A DNA stretch of 35,448 bases from Zoogloea sp. (GTDB lineage Bacteria > Pseudomonadota > Gammaproteobacteria > Burkholderiales > Rhodocyclaceae), in contig NZ_JAFLDT010000043.1 of the NCBI RefSeq assembly GCF_017302315.1, positions 1 through 35,448 of the forward strand, read 5' to 3'. The notes under the pieces are model-generated. The model had not been told where the DNA came from and did not search any database. It saw only the letters and a list, made by a program, of their open reading frames with translations. Made by a program: the position numbers and the translations under genes. Of the stretch, positions 9,044 through 16,427 are shown in pieces. Every line of letters begins with the position of its first letter. Position 1 is the first letter of the stretch.

Positions 9044-9119
9044 GGGGAAGCTCCGAAAGCAGTGGGGGTGCCGGGTTGGCATCTGATCGGAGGCGAGTGT
9101 AGGTGGGGCTTGGGTTAAG

Positions 9120-9881
9120 TCATGTTGCCCGGGCGTAAAGGGATGTAAATAAGGTGCTTGGGAGTGCCGCTTGCCAGCCCAGGGCGTCGACCACGCGGGC
9201 GAAGTCTCCGTCGACGGGGGCGAGCAGATCCAGGGGCTGTCCGCTCAGGGGGTGGACAAGCTGCATCCGGGTGCACGCCAGCAGCATGCGCTGGCAGCCG
9301 AATAACTCCTGAAACAAGCGGTTGTGGCGGCCCTTGCCGAAGGTGGCATCGCCGATGATCGGGTGGGCGATGTGCTTGAGGTGACGGCGGATCTGGTGGC
9401 GGCGCCCGGTCAGCGGGGTCAGCTCGACCAGGGCGTAGCGACTGGTCGGGTAGCGGTCTACCGCATGGGGGAGCTCGCAGGTGGCCAGGCGGCGGAAGTC
9501 GGTGACGGCGTCCTGGGCCTCGTCGGTGTTGCGGCTGCCCACCCATTCGGCGTCGTCCCGGCGACGGGTGAGGGCGTGATCGATGCGCCCTTGCTCGGCC
9601 GGGTGGCCCCGCACCACGGCCAGGTAGGTCTTGCTCACTTCCTGGCGTTCGAACTGGCCGCCCAGGTGGCGGGCGCTGTCCTTGTCCAGCGCAAAGACCA
9701 GCACGCCGGAGGTGCCCCGGTCGAGCCGGTGGGCGGGGTGAACGTGACAACCGAGCTGGTCGCGCAGCAGTTGCACCGCAAAGCGGGTTTCGTGGCGATC
9801 CAGCTCGCTGCGATGGACCAGCAGGCCGGCGGGCTTGTGGATGACGACCACGTGGTCGTCCTGGTAGAGGATGGGCAGCAT
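9120..9881 (-). CDS. truC: tRNA pseudouridine(65) synthase TruC
   Basis: 253 residues from the ATG at 9881, which gives the family-typical start MLPILYQDDHVVVIHKPAG; an in-frame ATG at 9938 would add 19 unmatched residues. The RluA-type catalytic motif HRLDRGTSG is present with the nucleophile Asp at about residue 54. RRHQIRRHLKHIAHPIIGD, typical of the TruC/RluC fold, lies near 190. There is no S4 domain, which favours TruC over RluC/RluD. It isomerises U65 in tRNA. It is transcribed away from the large plus-strand membrane protein gene at 9992. Confidence 0.88.
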   Translation of the reverse strand: MLPILYQDDHVVVIHKPAGLLVHRSELDRHETRFAVQLLRDQLGCHVHPAHRLDRGTSGVLVFALDKDSARHLGGQFERQEVSKTYLAVVRGHPAEQGRIDHALTRRRDDAEWVGSRNTDEAQDAVTDFRRLATCELPHAVDRYPTSRYALVELTPLTGRRHQIRRHLKHIAHPIIGDATFGKGRHNRLFQELFGCQRMLLACTRMQLVHPLSGQPLDLLAPVDGDFARVVDALGWQAALPSTLFTSLYARAT

Positions 9882-9896
9882 GGGCGGAATGGTAAC

Positions 9897-9913
9897 CGGG
9901 GACTGCGTCCCCG
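9897..9913. other. Short GC hairpin just upstream of truC
   Basis: CGGGGAC, a 3-nt loop, GTCCCCG: a perfect 7-bp stem ending 15 nt before the truC start on the minus strand. It would lie in the truC leader and could affect ribosome access. Chance is possible in GC-rich DNA. Confidence 0.3.
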
Positions 9914-9991
9914 AGCGGGCCAACCGATCCGGTAGCATTCTGCTGCATGTTGCAGTGAACCAGGCGCTGCCGGCTGAGTCATACTCGCCCT

Positions 9992-12088
9992 ATGCAGAAT
10001 ACCTTTACCCTCTCTCCGGACGGCGTGCTGGCGTGCATCCACGCGGCGCTTCCCCCCCAGCGCCAAAACCAGCGGAACCTGCCCGGGCTGGCGACGCGTT
10101 TGTCCAATCTCGTCTTGGCCGAGCACCTTCCCGATCGCCTTGATGCCTGGCGTTCCATGACCACCTGGCTGTCGGGCGGCTCCCTGTGGAGCGACGTGTA
10201 CATTGACTCGGCTGACGTGCATGGGTCGGCGACCCAGCGTTTTGCGGTGCTGATGGATGTGCTGGCGGCCAATCCGGAGCTGGCAGCGGCCGTTCGTACC
10301 GCCCTGCGCTGCATCCTCGAGGAAACCGAGGGCGCCAACCTGTTTGGCGAGGTCGGCATTCCCAGCGACCGGGGCTTTCTGTCGGAGTTCGGCGACCGCC
10401 TGACCTCCAAGCTGATTCCCTCGCCCCGGGACGATCACGATCTTGGGCACCTGATGAGCCGTAGCTACCAGAGCCGGCGTGACCTGACTCTGATCCGCGG
10501 GTTGCAGCCCTCTACCCTGCTGCGCGCGGTGAATATCCTCTTCCCGGCCGACATGCCGGAGATGACGGCAGCCCTGGAGTGCGCCATGGCCGATGGTTTC
10601 CGTCTGCTCCTTGCCCGCGTGCAGGGTCAAGGCCTGTCCCTCAAGCTGCGTGTCCGCAGCCAGCCCGGGCCAGTGGCCAGGTCGCCGTTCAAGCGCCTCG
10701 CCGATAGTGGTGAAAACCTGCTGTGTGCCTGGGAGCAGGCGCGCCTCACCGGTGATCTGCTGGAAGCTTGGCACGATGACGTGGTGGCCTGCCGGGCGGA
10801 GATGCAGCTGATCTCGACCCGTCTCGAGTCGGAAGGCATCAGCGTGGACATCGTCTATGGCCTGGATGTGCTGGAGCGCTGTATCGCCCGTATGGAGGCC
10901 ATCGTGGCGGTCATGAGCACGGGGCGGGAGGCGCCGGGGCCGGTGTTGCTGCTCCTCCAGCAGCTAGCCTACGCTGCCCACGACAGCACCAGCCTGCGTC
11001 ACCTGGTGCGCAGCAACCTGCAGCGCCTGCAGCGGCGCATCGTCGATCGGGCCGGCAAGACCGGCGAGCACTACATCGCCGAGACGCCTGCTGATTACCG
11101 CCATATCTGGGCCGCTGCGGCCGGAGGCGGCTTGCTCACGGTGGGAACAGCGGCCATGAAGATGGCCATTGCCGGTGCCGGTCTAGCCCTGTTCATGGAA
11201 GGGTTCGCGTCCGGCCTCAACTACGCCGTGAGCTTCCTGATTCTCCAGGCCCTCGGCCTGATCCTTGCCACCAAGCAGCCGGCGATGACCGCCGCGGCCT
11301 TCGCCGCGATCATCCGCGACCGAAAGGGCAGCGAGCGCCTGGAGGTGATTGTTGACTACGCCACGTGCATCTGTCACTCCCAGCTTGCTGCCACCATCGC
11401 CAACGTGGTGGTGGTGGCAACCGGCGCCTACGCCTTTGATGAGATGTGGCAGTGGACCACCGGGCACTCCTTCCTCAGCACCGCCGAGGCAACCTACGTC
11501 TTTCAGGCCCTGAGCCCGGTGGACAGCGGCACGGTGTTCTATGCGGCCCTCACCGGCTGCATCCTGTATCTGGCCGCCCTGGTGGGGGGCTGGGTGGACA
11601 ACTGGGCTGTCTATCACCGTTTGCCCCAGGCCATCGCCGAGCACCGCTTCGGCCTGCGTTTCGGACGCCTGCGCATGATCCGCCTGGCAGGCGTTGTGTC
11701 ACGCAACATGTCGGGCTGGGCCACCAACATCTCCCTGGGCCTGATGCTGGGCATGACGCCGGTACTGGGCAAGTTCTTCGGCCTGCCCCTGGACGTGCGC
11801 CATGTGACCCTCAATTCCGGCATCCTAAGCCTCGCCACGGCGTCCCTCGATGTGGAGTGGGTCGGGACGGGGCTGTTGTCCCTGGCGATCCTCGGCGTGG
11901 CGGTGATGTTCGTGCTCAACCTGGGGGTCAGTTTTGCGCTGTCCCTGATGACGGCGGTGCGCGCCTATGACCTGTCCCGGGACGACCTGCGGGATCTGGG
12001 GCGCCGCCTGTGGCACCGTCTGCGCACCCGCCCGCGGGATTTCATCATGCCGCCACGCCGCTCTGCGCCGCCAGCAGCCTCGACTTAG
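9992..12088 (+). CDS. Large multi-pass membrane protein, Gcr / 'SpecificRecomb' family
   Basis: 698 residues matching my memory of the gonococcal Gcr-type 'site-specific recombinase' family (Pfam SpecificRecomb). The N-terminal half (1-365) is soluble, helical and Arg/Leu-rich. From about residue 370 there are several hydrophobic segments, including LLTVGTAAMKMAIAGAGLAL, a stretch at 405-425, ATIANVVVVATGAYAF, TVFYAALTGCILYLAALVGG, and LLSLAILGVAVMFVLNLGV near 630. I see no tyrosine- or serine-recombinase catalytic motif, so the family name should not be taken as a function; a membrane role is more likely. It starts 110 nt from truC, divergently, with no strong ribosome site. Its stop is 154 nt before the chemoreceptor-like gene. 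Confidence 0.8.
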   Translation: MQNTFTLSPDGVLACIHAALPPQRQNQRNLPGLATRLSNLVLAEHLPDRLDAWRSMTTWLSGGSLWSDVYIDSADVHGSATQRFAVLMDVLAANPELAAAVRTALRCILEETEGANLFGEVGIPSDRGFLSEFGDRLTSKLIPSPRDDHDLGHLMSRSYQSRRDLTLIRGLQPSTLLRAVNILFPADMPEMTAALECAMADGFRLLLARVQGQGLSLKLRVRSQPGPVARSPFKRLADSGENLLCAWEQARLTGDLLEAWHDDVVACRAEMQLISTRLESEGISVDIVYGLDVLERCIARMEAIVAVMSTGREAPGPVLLLLQQLAYAAHDSTSLRHLVRSNLQRLQRRIVDRAGKTGEHYIAETPADYRHIWAAAAGGGLLTVGTAAMKMAIAGAGLALFMEGFASGLNYAVSFLILQALGLILATKQPAMTAAAFAAIIRDRKGSERLEVIVDYATCICHSQLAATIANVVVVATGAYAFDEMWQWTTGHSFLSTAEATYVFQALSPVDSGTVFYAALTGCILYLAALVGGWVDNWAVYHRLPQAIAEHRFGLRFGRLRMIRLAGVVSRNMSGWATNISLGLMLGMTPVLGKFFGLPLDVRHVTLNSGILSLATASLDVEWVGTGLLSLAILGVAVMFVLNLGVSFALSLMTAVRAYDLSRDDLRDLGRRLWHRLRTRPRDFIMPPRRSAPPAAST

Positions 12089-12242
12089 CGATCCCCGGCC
12101 GGGCGCCTCAAGCTTGCGTGCTGGACGCCGTTAATCCGGCACAACTTCAGGCTCCACCCGACCCCTCAGGGGCGTGTGTGCCTGTTTTCAGCCCTCGCCG
12201 TCCACGAGTCCCGCTGCGGCTGCCGCCGCCTGAGAGTCCAGC

Positions 12243-12866
12243 ATGAACGCGCCAGAACGAAACCTGCACCTGAAAGCGCCCGCCTCGGGGGAGCTCGCCC
12301 GAATCGTCCGCGTCAATGAAGAGATCAAGGCCATTGTGTCCACGGCCTTCCGGATCAACCTGATGGCACTCAACGCGATCTTCCTGGCCAAGCGGGCAGG
12401 CAACGCGGCGTTGGGCTTTGGCGTGCTGTCGAACGAGCTGCGCCGCTTTGCCCAGGATCTCACCCGGCATATGTCCTCCCTCCGCGACATGACTTCCGGC
12501 TCCGTGGGCAGTGTCACGGGAGTCGTCCAGCATCAGCGTACATCGGCCATTCTTGCCCAAGCCATCCGCCTGAGCGGCGACGGGGTGCCGGGCGTGCGTG
12601 AAGCTCGCCGGCGCGGTGCTGCGAGGTTGGCTGAACAGCAGTCGCGTCTGCGCTCCCTCGATCTACGCCTTCGTTCGGCTGTGGAGGAGACTCAGCAGCT
12701 GGTCGAACTGGGGGGTGTGCTGGCCCGTTCGGCCAAGATCGAAGCGGCCTACGGGGGGAGCTTCAGCCCGGCGCTGATGCAGGTTTCAACGGATTTCGCC
12801 GAGGTCATCGCGCAAATCAAGCGATCACTGGAAATTCTCGGCAAGGAACGCCTTATTAAGGACTAG
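12243..12866 (+). CDS. Soluble chemoreceptor-like protein with degenerate MCP signalling hairpin
   Basis: 207 residues, no signal peptide or membrane helix. Residues 20-85 resemble the hairpin tip of methyl-accepting chemotaxis proteins: FRINLMALNAIFLAKRAG followed by ALGFGVLSNELRRFAQDL aligns with the canonical N-L-L-A-L-N-A-A-I-E-A-A-R-A-G and G-R-G-F-A-V-V-A-D-E-V-R pattern. The usual Glu in the tip helix is absent and there are no obvious methylation heptads. The remainder (about 105-207) is helical and Arg/Glu-rich, probably coiled coil. The TAG stop overlaps an AGGAG ribosome site for the next gene, six bases away, so the pair is likely co-translated. I infer a signalling or scaffold partner of the di-iron protein; CheA/CheW binding is not demonstrated. 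Confidence 0.7.
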   Translation: MNAPERNLHLKAPASGELARIVRVNEEIKAIVSTAFRINLMALNAIFLAKRAGNAALGFGVLSNELRRFAQDLTRHMSSLRDMTSGSVGSVTGVVQHQRTSAILAQAIRLSGDGVPGVREARRRGAARLAEQQSRLRSLDLRLRSAVEETQQLVELGGVLARSAKIEAAYGGSFSPALMQVSTDFAEVIAQIKRSLEILGKERLIKD

Positions 12867-12872
12867 GAGACC

Positions 12873-13613
12873 ATGAAGCAGGCCCATTGCATCTATCAAC
12901 AGGACGACCACCGCTGGCTTGCCATTGCACGTGATGCCACCAAGCCTGGCTACATCATCGACACCAACGAGTACGTGGTGTTGAGCGGCGAGGAGGCGCT
13001 TCTCTGCGACCCGGGCGGCATCGAGATCTTTCCTTCGGTGTTCTCCGCGCTTTCGGCTGAATGCGATCCGACCCGTCTGGCAGGCATCTTTGCCTCCCAT
13101 CAGGACCCGGACATCATTTCTTCCCTTGCTCTTTGGCTCGAGTTCAAGCCCGATCTCAAGTGCTACATTAGCTGGCTGTGGCAATCCTTCCTGCCCCATT
13201 TCGGCGGCCAGGAAAGCACGTTTGTCCCCATCCCTGACTCGGGCATGCCGATCCGCCTGGGCGCGCTGGAACTGCAGGCCATTCCGGCCCACTATCTGCA
13301 CTCTTCGGGCAACTTCCATCTCTACGACCCGAAAGCGAAGATCCTCTTTTCGGGGGACGTGGGGGCAGCCCTGCTGCCGGCTGACGCCAGCAACCTCTAC
13401 GTTGAGGATTTTTCCCGCCACGTTCGCCATGCCGAGGCGTTCCACAAGCGCTGGATGGGCTCCGATCGGGCCAAACGCGACTGGTGCGAGCGGGTTTCCC
13501 GCCTGGAGATCGACATGATGGTGCCCCAGCATGGGGCCATCTACCAGGGCGCTGACGTTCAGCGCTTCATCAACTGGTTTGCCGCGCTGGAAGTCGGCGT
13601 CCTCAAGGGATAG
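12873..13613 (+). CDS. Stand-alone oxygen-binding di-iron protein (ODP; flavodiiron/MBL fold)
   Basis: 246 residues of metallo-beta-lactamase fold in the flavodiiron/ODP branch. The metal motif is H76-Q-D78-P-D80, with Asp where classic flavodiiron proteins have Glu. Further candidate ligands are H140 (AIPAHYLHSSGN, matching the AHFLHSPGN region of flavodiiron proteins), D162 (LFSGD) and H220 (VPQHG). It has no flavodoxin or rubredoxin domain, so it is unlikely to be an NO/O2 reductase by itself. A stand-alone ODP from Treponema denticola is known to bind di-iron and O2 and to act with a chemotaxis receptor, and the upstream neighbour here is chemoreceptor-like. A sensor role is therefore my inference. 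It may share a message with the preceding gene. A GC hairpin follows at 13621. Confidence 0.82.
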   Translation: MKQAHCIYQQDDHRWLAIARDATKPGYIIDTNEYVVLSGEEALLCDPGGIEIFPSVFSALSAECDPTRLAGIFASHQDPDIISSLALWLEFKPDLKCYISWLWQSFLPHFGGQESTFVPIPDSGMPIRLGALELQAIPAHYLHSSGNFHLYDPKAKILFSGDVGAALLPADASNLYVEDFSRHVRHAEAFHKRWMGSDRAKRDWCERVSRLEIDMMVPQHGAIYQGADVQRFINWFAALEVGVLKG

Positions 13614-13620
13614 AGTCGCG

Positions 13621-13640
13621 GGGCCCGCGTTGGCGGGCCC
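13621..13640 (+). terminator. GC-rich hairpin after the di-iron gene
   Basis: A perfect 8-bp stem GGGCCCGC / GCGGGCCC with a GTTG loop, beginning 8 nt after the stop of the di-iron protein. There is no downstream T-run, so it may stabilise the 3' end or act Rho-assisted rather than as a classic intrinsic terminator. Confidence 0.45.
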
Positions 13641-13684
13641 GGCGTCCCGGTGGGCGTGTCGCCGGACATACCGGATCTGGCGAC

Positions 13685-14071
13685 ATGTACCTGGCCCTCA
13701 AGCACTTTCATCTCACTTGTGTGGTTCTCAGTATTGCAGGCTTTGCCCTGCGGGGCTGGTGGTCCATCACCGGCTCGCCCCTGTTGCGGGCCAGGCTGAC
13801 CCGGACCCTTCCCCATCTGGTGGACTCATGCCTTTTGGCCAGTGCAATCGCAATGGCCTGGATCGCCGGTTTCATGCCGTTCGTGGATGACTGGCTGACC
13901 GCCAAGATCGGGGGTTTGCTGCTTTACATCGGCCTCGGCGCGCTGGCCCTCAAGGCCACTCGGCCCCGGGCGCAGCGGGCGACAGCCTGGGCCGGGGCGC
14001 TGGCCGTGTATTCCTACATCCTTGCGGTGGCGATGACCAAGAACCCCTTGGGCTGGCTCGCCCTAATGTAA
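13685..14071 (+). CDS. SirB2-family membrane protein
   Basis: 128 residues that look like the SirB family: start MYLALKHFHLTCVVLSIAGFALRGWW, then helices around 1-22, 40-65 (LPHLVDSCLLASAIAMAWI), 75-90 (GGLLLYIGLGALALK) and 103-122. Four transmembrane helices fill almost the whole protein. The family is annotated as 'invasion gene expression up-regulator', but its molecular function is unknown; the conserved His and Arg near the N-terminus are typical. It ends 9 nt from the fnr stop, which is convergent. Confidence 0.82.
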   Translation: MYLALKHFHLTCVVLSIAGFALRGWWSITGSPLLRARLTRTLPHLVDSCLLASAIAMAWIAGFMPFVDDWLTAKIGGLLLYIGLGALALKATRPRAQRATAWAGALAVYSYILAVAMTKNPLGWLALM

Positions 14072-14080
14072 GCCGGCGAC

Positions 14081-14815
14081 TCAGGCGGCGTGGTGGCTGA
14101 GGATGCGCTTGAGGCCCGGCGTGTCGAGAATGCGGATGTGTTTCTGCTGGACGGCCACCAGACCTTCGTCCTGGAAACGGGAAAAGGCGCGGGAGACGGT
14201 TTCGAGCTTGAGCCCCAGGTAAGAGCCGATTTCGTCACGGGTCATCCTCAGGTGGAACTCCGACGGCGAAAAGCCCCGGGCCGTGAAACGCTGCGACATG
14301 TTGAGCAGGAAGGCCGCGAGGCGTTCTTCTGCGCGCATGGAGCCGAGCAGCATCATCACGCCGTGGTCACGGACGATCTCGCGACTCATGATCTTGTGGA
14401 ACTGGTGTTGCAGGCTTTCCACCTGGCGGGACAGTTCTTCGAGCCGGCTGAAAGGGATCACGCAGACTTCGCTGTCTTCAAGGGCGATGGCGTTGCAGGA
14501 GTGCTGCTCTCCACTGATGCCGTCTAGGCCAAGAACCTCGCCCGTCATCTGGAAACCGGTCACCTGATCGCGTCCGTCCTCAAGGATGACGTCAGTCTTG
14601 AAAGAGCCGGCGCGAATGGCATAAATGGCCTCGAAGGGGTCGCCTGAGCGGTAAAGGTGCTGTTGCCGCTTGATTTTGCGGCGACTCCCGACAAGTTCGT
14701 CAAGCTGATTGACCTCACGGGGATCAAGTCCGAAAGGCAGGCACAGCTCCCGCAGGTTGCACTGGGAACAGGCTGTCTTGATCTCCACTGCCGTTATTGG
14801 CACTACCGATTTCAT
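14081..14815 (-). CDS. fnr: FNR-family oxygen-responsive regulator with [4Fe-4S] cysteines
   Basis: 244 residues from the ATG at 14815; GTG (14821) and TTG (14827) starts are also in frame. Counting from the TTG, the cluster ligands fall at C20-x2-C23-x5-C29 and C122, as in E. coli FNR. A cyclic-nucleotide-type beta barrel follows, then AEERLAAFLLNMSQRF and the helix-turn-helix MTRDEIGSYLGLKLETVSRAF. Its recognition helix E-x-x-S-R predicts binding to TTGAT-N4-ATCAA, and exactly that site lies 52 nt upstream of the gene. It senses O2 through loss of its iron-sulphur cluster. Its divergent neighbour is hemN, a classic FNR target. Confidence 0.95.
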   Translation of the reverse strand: MKSVVPITAVEIKTACSQCNLRELCLPFGLDPREVNQLDELVGSRRKIKRQQHLYRSGDPFEAIYAIRAGSFKTDVILEDGRDQVTGFQMTGEVLGLDGISGEQHSCNAIALEDSEVCVIPFSRLEELSRQVESLQHQFHKIMSREIVRDHGVMMLLGSMRAEERLAAFLLNMSQRFTARGFSPSEFHLRMTRDEIGSYLGLKLETVSRAFSRFQDEGLVAVQQKHIRILDTPGLKRILSHHAA

Positions 14816-14866
14816 CTGCACGTGCAATCACCTGAACTTTGTGGTCATTCTAAGGTTTGGAGCCCT

Positions 14867-14880
14867 TTGATCCACATCAA
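14867..14880. promoter_or_regulatory. Perfect FNR box between fnr and hemN
   Basis: TTGAT-CCAC-ATCAA, an exact consensus dyad. It is centred at 14873.5. A -10-like GATTGT at 14903-14908 downstream would put the hemN start near 14915, so the box would sit near -41.5, the classic FNR class II activating position. It also lies 52 nt upstream of the fnr ATG on the other strand, so autoregulation is possible. Confidence 0.88.
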
Positions 14881-14934
14881 TACGATTTTTTGACGATTCT
14901 GCGATTGTCTCGTGCAACCAACAGAAGCCTCTCC

Positions 14935-16329
14935 ATGAACACGGCACAAAAAGATCTGATTTTCGACCCTGTCCTCATTCGCAAGTTCGATGTGAATGGG
15001 CCTCGCTACACGTCCTTTCCCACCGCGGACCGCTTCGTCGAGGCCTTCAACGCCGAGGCACTTGGCGACTGGTTGGGCAAGCGCACGATCGGCGGAATCG
15101 GCAAACCGCTCTCATTATACTTCCACATCCCCTTCTGCAATACGATCTGCTACTACTGCGCCTGCAACAAGATCATCACGAAGGACCATGGGCGTTCTGC
15201 CAAGTATCTGAATTACCTTGAAAAGGAAGTCGATCTCCAGGTGGCCAGCCTCGAAGGGCCACGTGAAGTCCTGCAGCTTCACCTGGGTGGCGGCACGCCC
15301 ACCTTCCTGTCCCATGACGAGTTGCGGCAGTTGATGGGCATCGTCAAGAAGCATTTCACGCTTGTACCCGATGGTGAGTATTCCATCGAGGTTGACCCCC
15401 GCAAGGTTGATGAAGCCACGGTTGCGCTGCTCGCCGAGCTGGGCTTCAACCGGATGAGCGTGGGTATCCAGGACTTCAATCCGGATGTGCAGCAGGCCGT
15501 CAATCGGGTGCAGAGCGAGGAAGAGACCAAGCTCGTCATCGATGCCGCCCGTGCCCATGGTTTCAAGTCGGTCAGCGTTGACCTGATCTATGGTCTGCCC
15601 AAGCAGAACGTCATCAGTTTCAACCGCACCCTCGAGCAGATCCTGGCCCTGTCGCCCGATCGCCTCTCGATATACAACTACGCCCATCTGCCCAGCCTGT
15701 TCAAACCCCAGCGACGCATCATGGATGCCCAGTTGCCGTCAGGCGAGACCAAGCTGCAGATCCTTCAGCTCGCGATCCGCCGGCTGACCGAGGCGGGTTA
15801 TGTTTACATCGGCATGGACCATTTCGCCAAGCCGTCCGACGAGCTCACCACCGCCCAGCGCCAGGGTCGGCTGCATCGCAACTTCCAGGGTTACTCCACC
15901 TATGCGGAGTGTGATCTGCTGGCCTTCGGTGTGTCCGCCATCGGCAAGGTGGGTCCGACCTATGCGCAGAACGTCAAGACCCTTGACGAGTACTACGATA
16001 TCCTCGACTCGGGCCGGCTCCCCGTGCTGCGTGGTATTGAGCTGACCCCGGATGATCTGCTGCGCCGGGCGATCATCCAGGCGCTGATGTGTCACTTTGA
16101 GCTGTCCATCGAGTCCATCGAGATCGCGCACCTGATCGACTTCCGCAAGTATTTCGCGGCCGAACTGGCTGATCTGCAGGAAATGGAAAAAGGCGGCTTG
16201 CTGACCATTGATGACCAATGGATCTCGGTACTGCCGGCCGGCCGCATGCTGGTTCGGGCGATTGCCATGGTCTTCGACCGCTACCTGCGCTCTGATCGTG
16301 AGCGCACCCGCTACTCCAAGGTGATCTGA
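14935..16329 (+). CDS. hemN: Oxygen-independent coproporphyrinogen III dehydrogenase HemN
   Basis: 464 residues from the ATG at 14935 (MNTAQKDLIFDPVLI); the open frame extends 26 codons upstream through the FNR-box region, which is not coding. This radical-SAM enzyme decarboxylates coproporphyrinogen III in anaerobic haem synthesis. Seen: FHIPFCNTICYYCACNK carrying C-x3-C-x2-C-x-C, LGGGTPTFL, EVDPRKVD, SVGIQDFNPDVQQAVNR, DLIYGLPKQ, and a C-terminal HemN domain with GMDHFAKPSDEL. Length is typical of true HemN rather than HemW. The upstream FNR box indicates induction at low oxygen. GC hairpins at 16338 and 16384 separate it from the next gene. Confidence 0.96.
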   Translation: MNTAQKDLIFDPVLIRKFDVNGPRYTSFPTADRFVEAFNAEALGDWLGKRTIGGIGKPLSLYFHIPFCNTICYYCACNKIITKDHGRSAKYLNYLEKEVDLQVASLEGPREVLQLHLGGGTPTFLSHDELRQLMGIVKKHFTLVPDGEYSIEVDPRKVDEATVALLAELGFNRMSVGIQDFNPDVQQAVNRVQSEEETKLVIDAARAHGFKSVSVDLIYGLPKQNVISFNRTLEQILALSPDRLSIYNYAHLPSLFKPQRRIMDAQLPSGETKLQILQLAIRRLTEAGYVYIGMDHFAKPSDELTTAQRQGRLHRNFQGYSTYAECDLLAFGVSAIGKVGPTYAQNVKTLDEYYDILDSGRLPVLRGIELTPDDLLRRAIIQALMCHFELSIESIEIAHLIDFRKYFAAELADLQEMEKGGLLTIDDQWISVLPAGRMLVRAIAMVFDRYLRSDRERTRYSKVI

Positions 16330-16337
16330 GCAGACCG

Positions 16338-16355
16338 GCCCGGTCGGCACCGGGC
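16338..16355 (+). terminator. GC hairpin immediately after hemN
   Basis: A 7-bp perfect stem GCCCGGT / ACCGGGC with a CGGC loop, eight bases beyond the hemN stop. It is followed by TAGAAT rather than a T-run, so termination efficiency is uncertain. Confidence 0.4.
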
Positions 16356-16383
16356 TAGAATGCCAAGGCAAGTGCGATTTTCT

Positions 16384-16410
16384 GCGCCCCGTGCTTTCGC
16401 GGGGCGCTTT
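16384..16410 (+). terminator. Hairpin with short T-run before the TauE-like gene
   Basis: An 8-bp stem GCGCCCCG / CGGGGCGC with an 8-nt loop, followed by TTTGCTT, 17 nt before the next ATG. It could be a weak intrinsic terminator or an attenuator in the leader of the copper-related unit. A TAGAAT at 16356-16361 is a possible -10 just upstream of it. Confidence 0.45.
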
Positions 16411-16427
16411 GCTTCCAGGTCTCGACC

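Noticed and set aside
14857-14934. Upstream extension of hemN
   Set aside because: It would translate the FNR box and promoter; family start fits the ATG at 14935.
16338-16410. Possible riboswitch before the TauE/copper genes
   Set aside because: Only simple hairpins are visible; no conserved riboswitch core.
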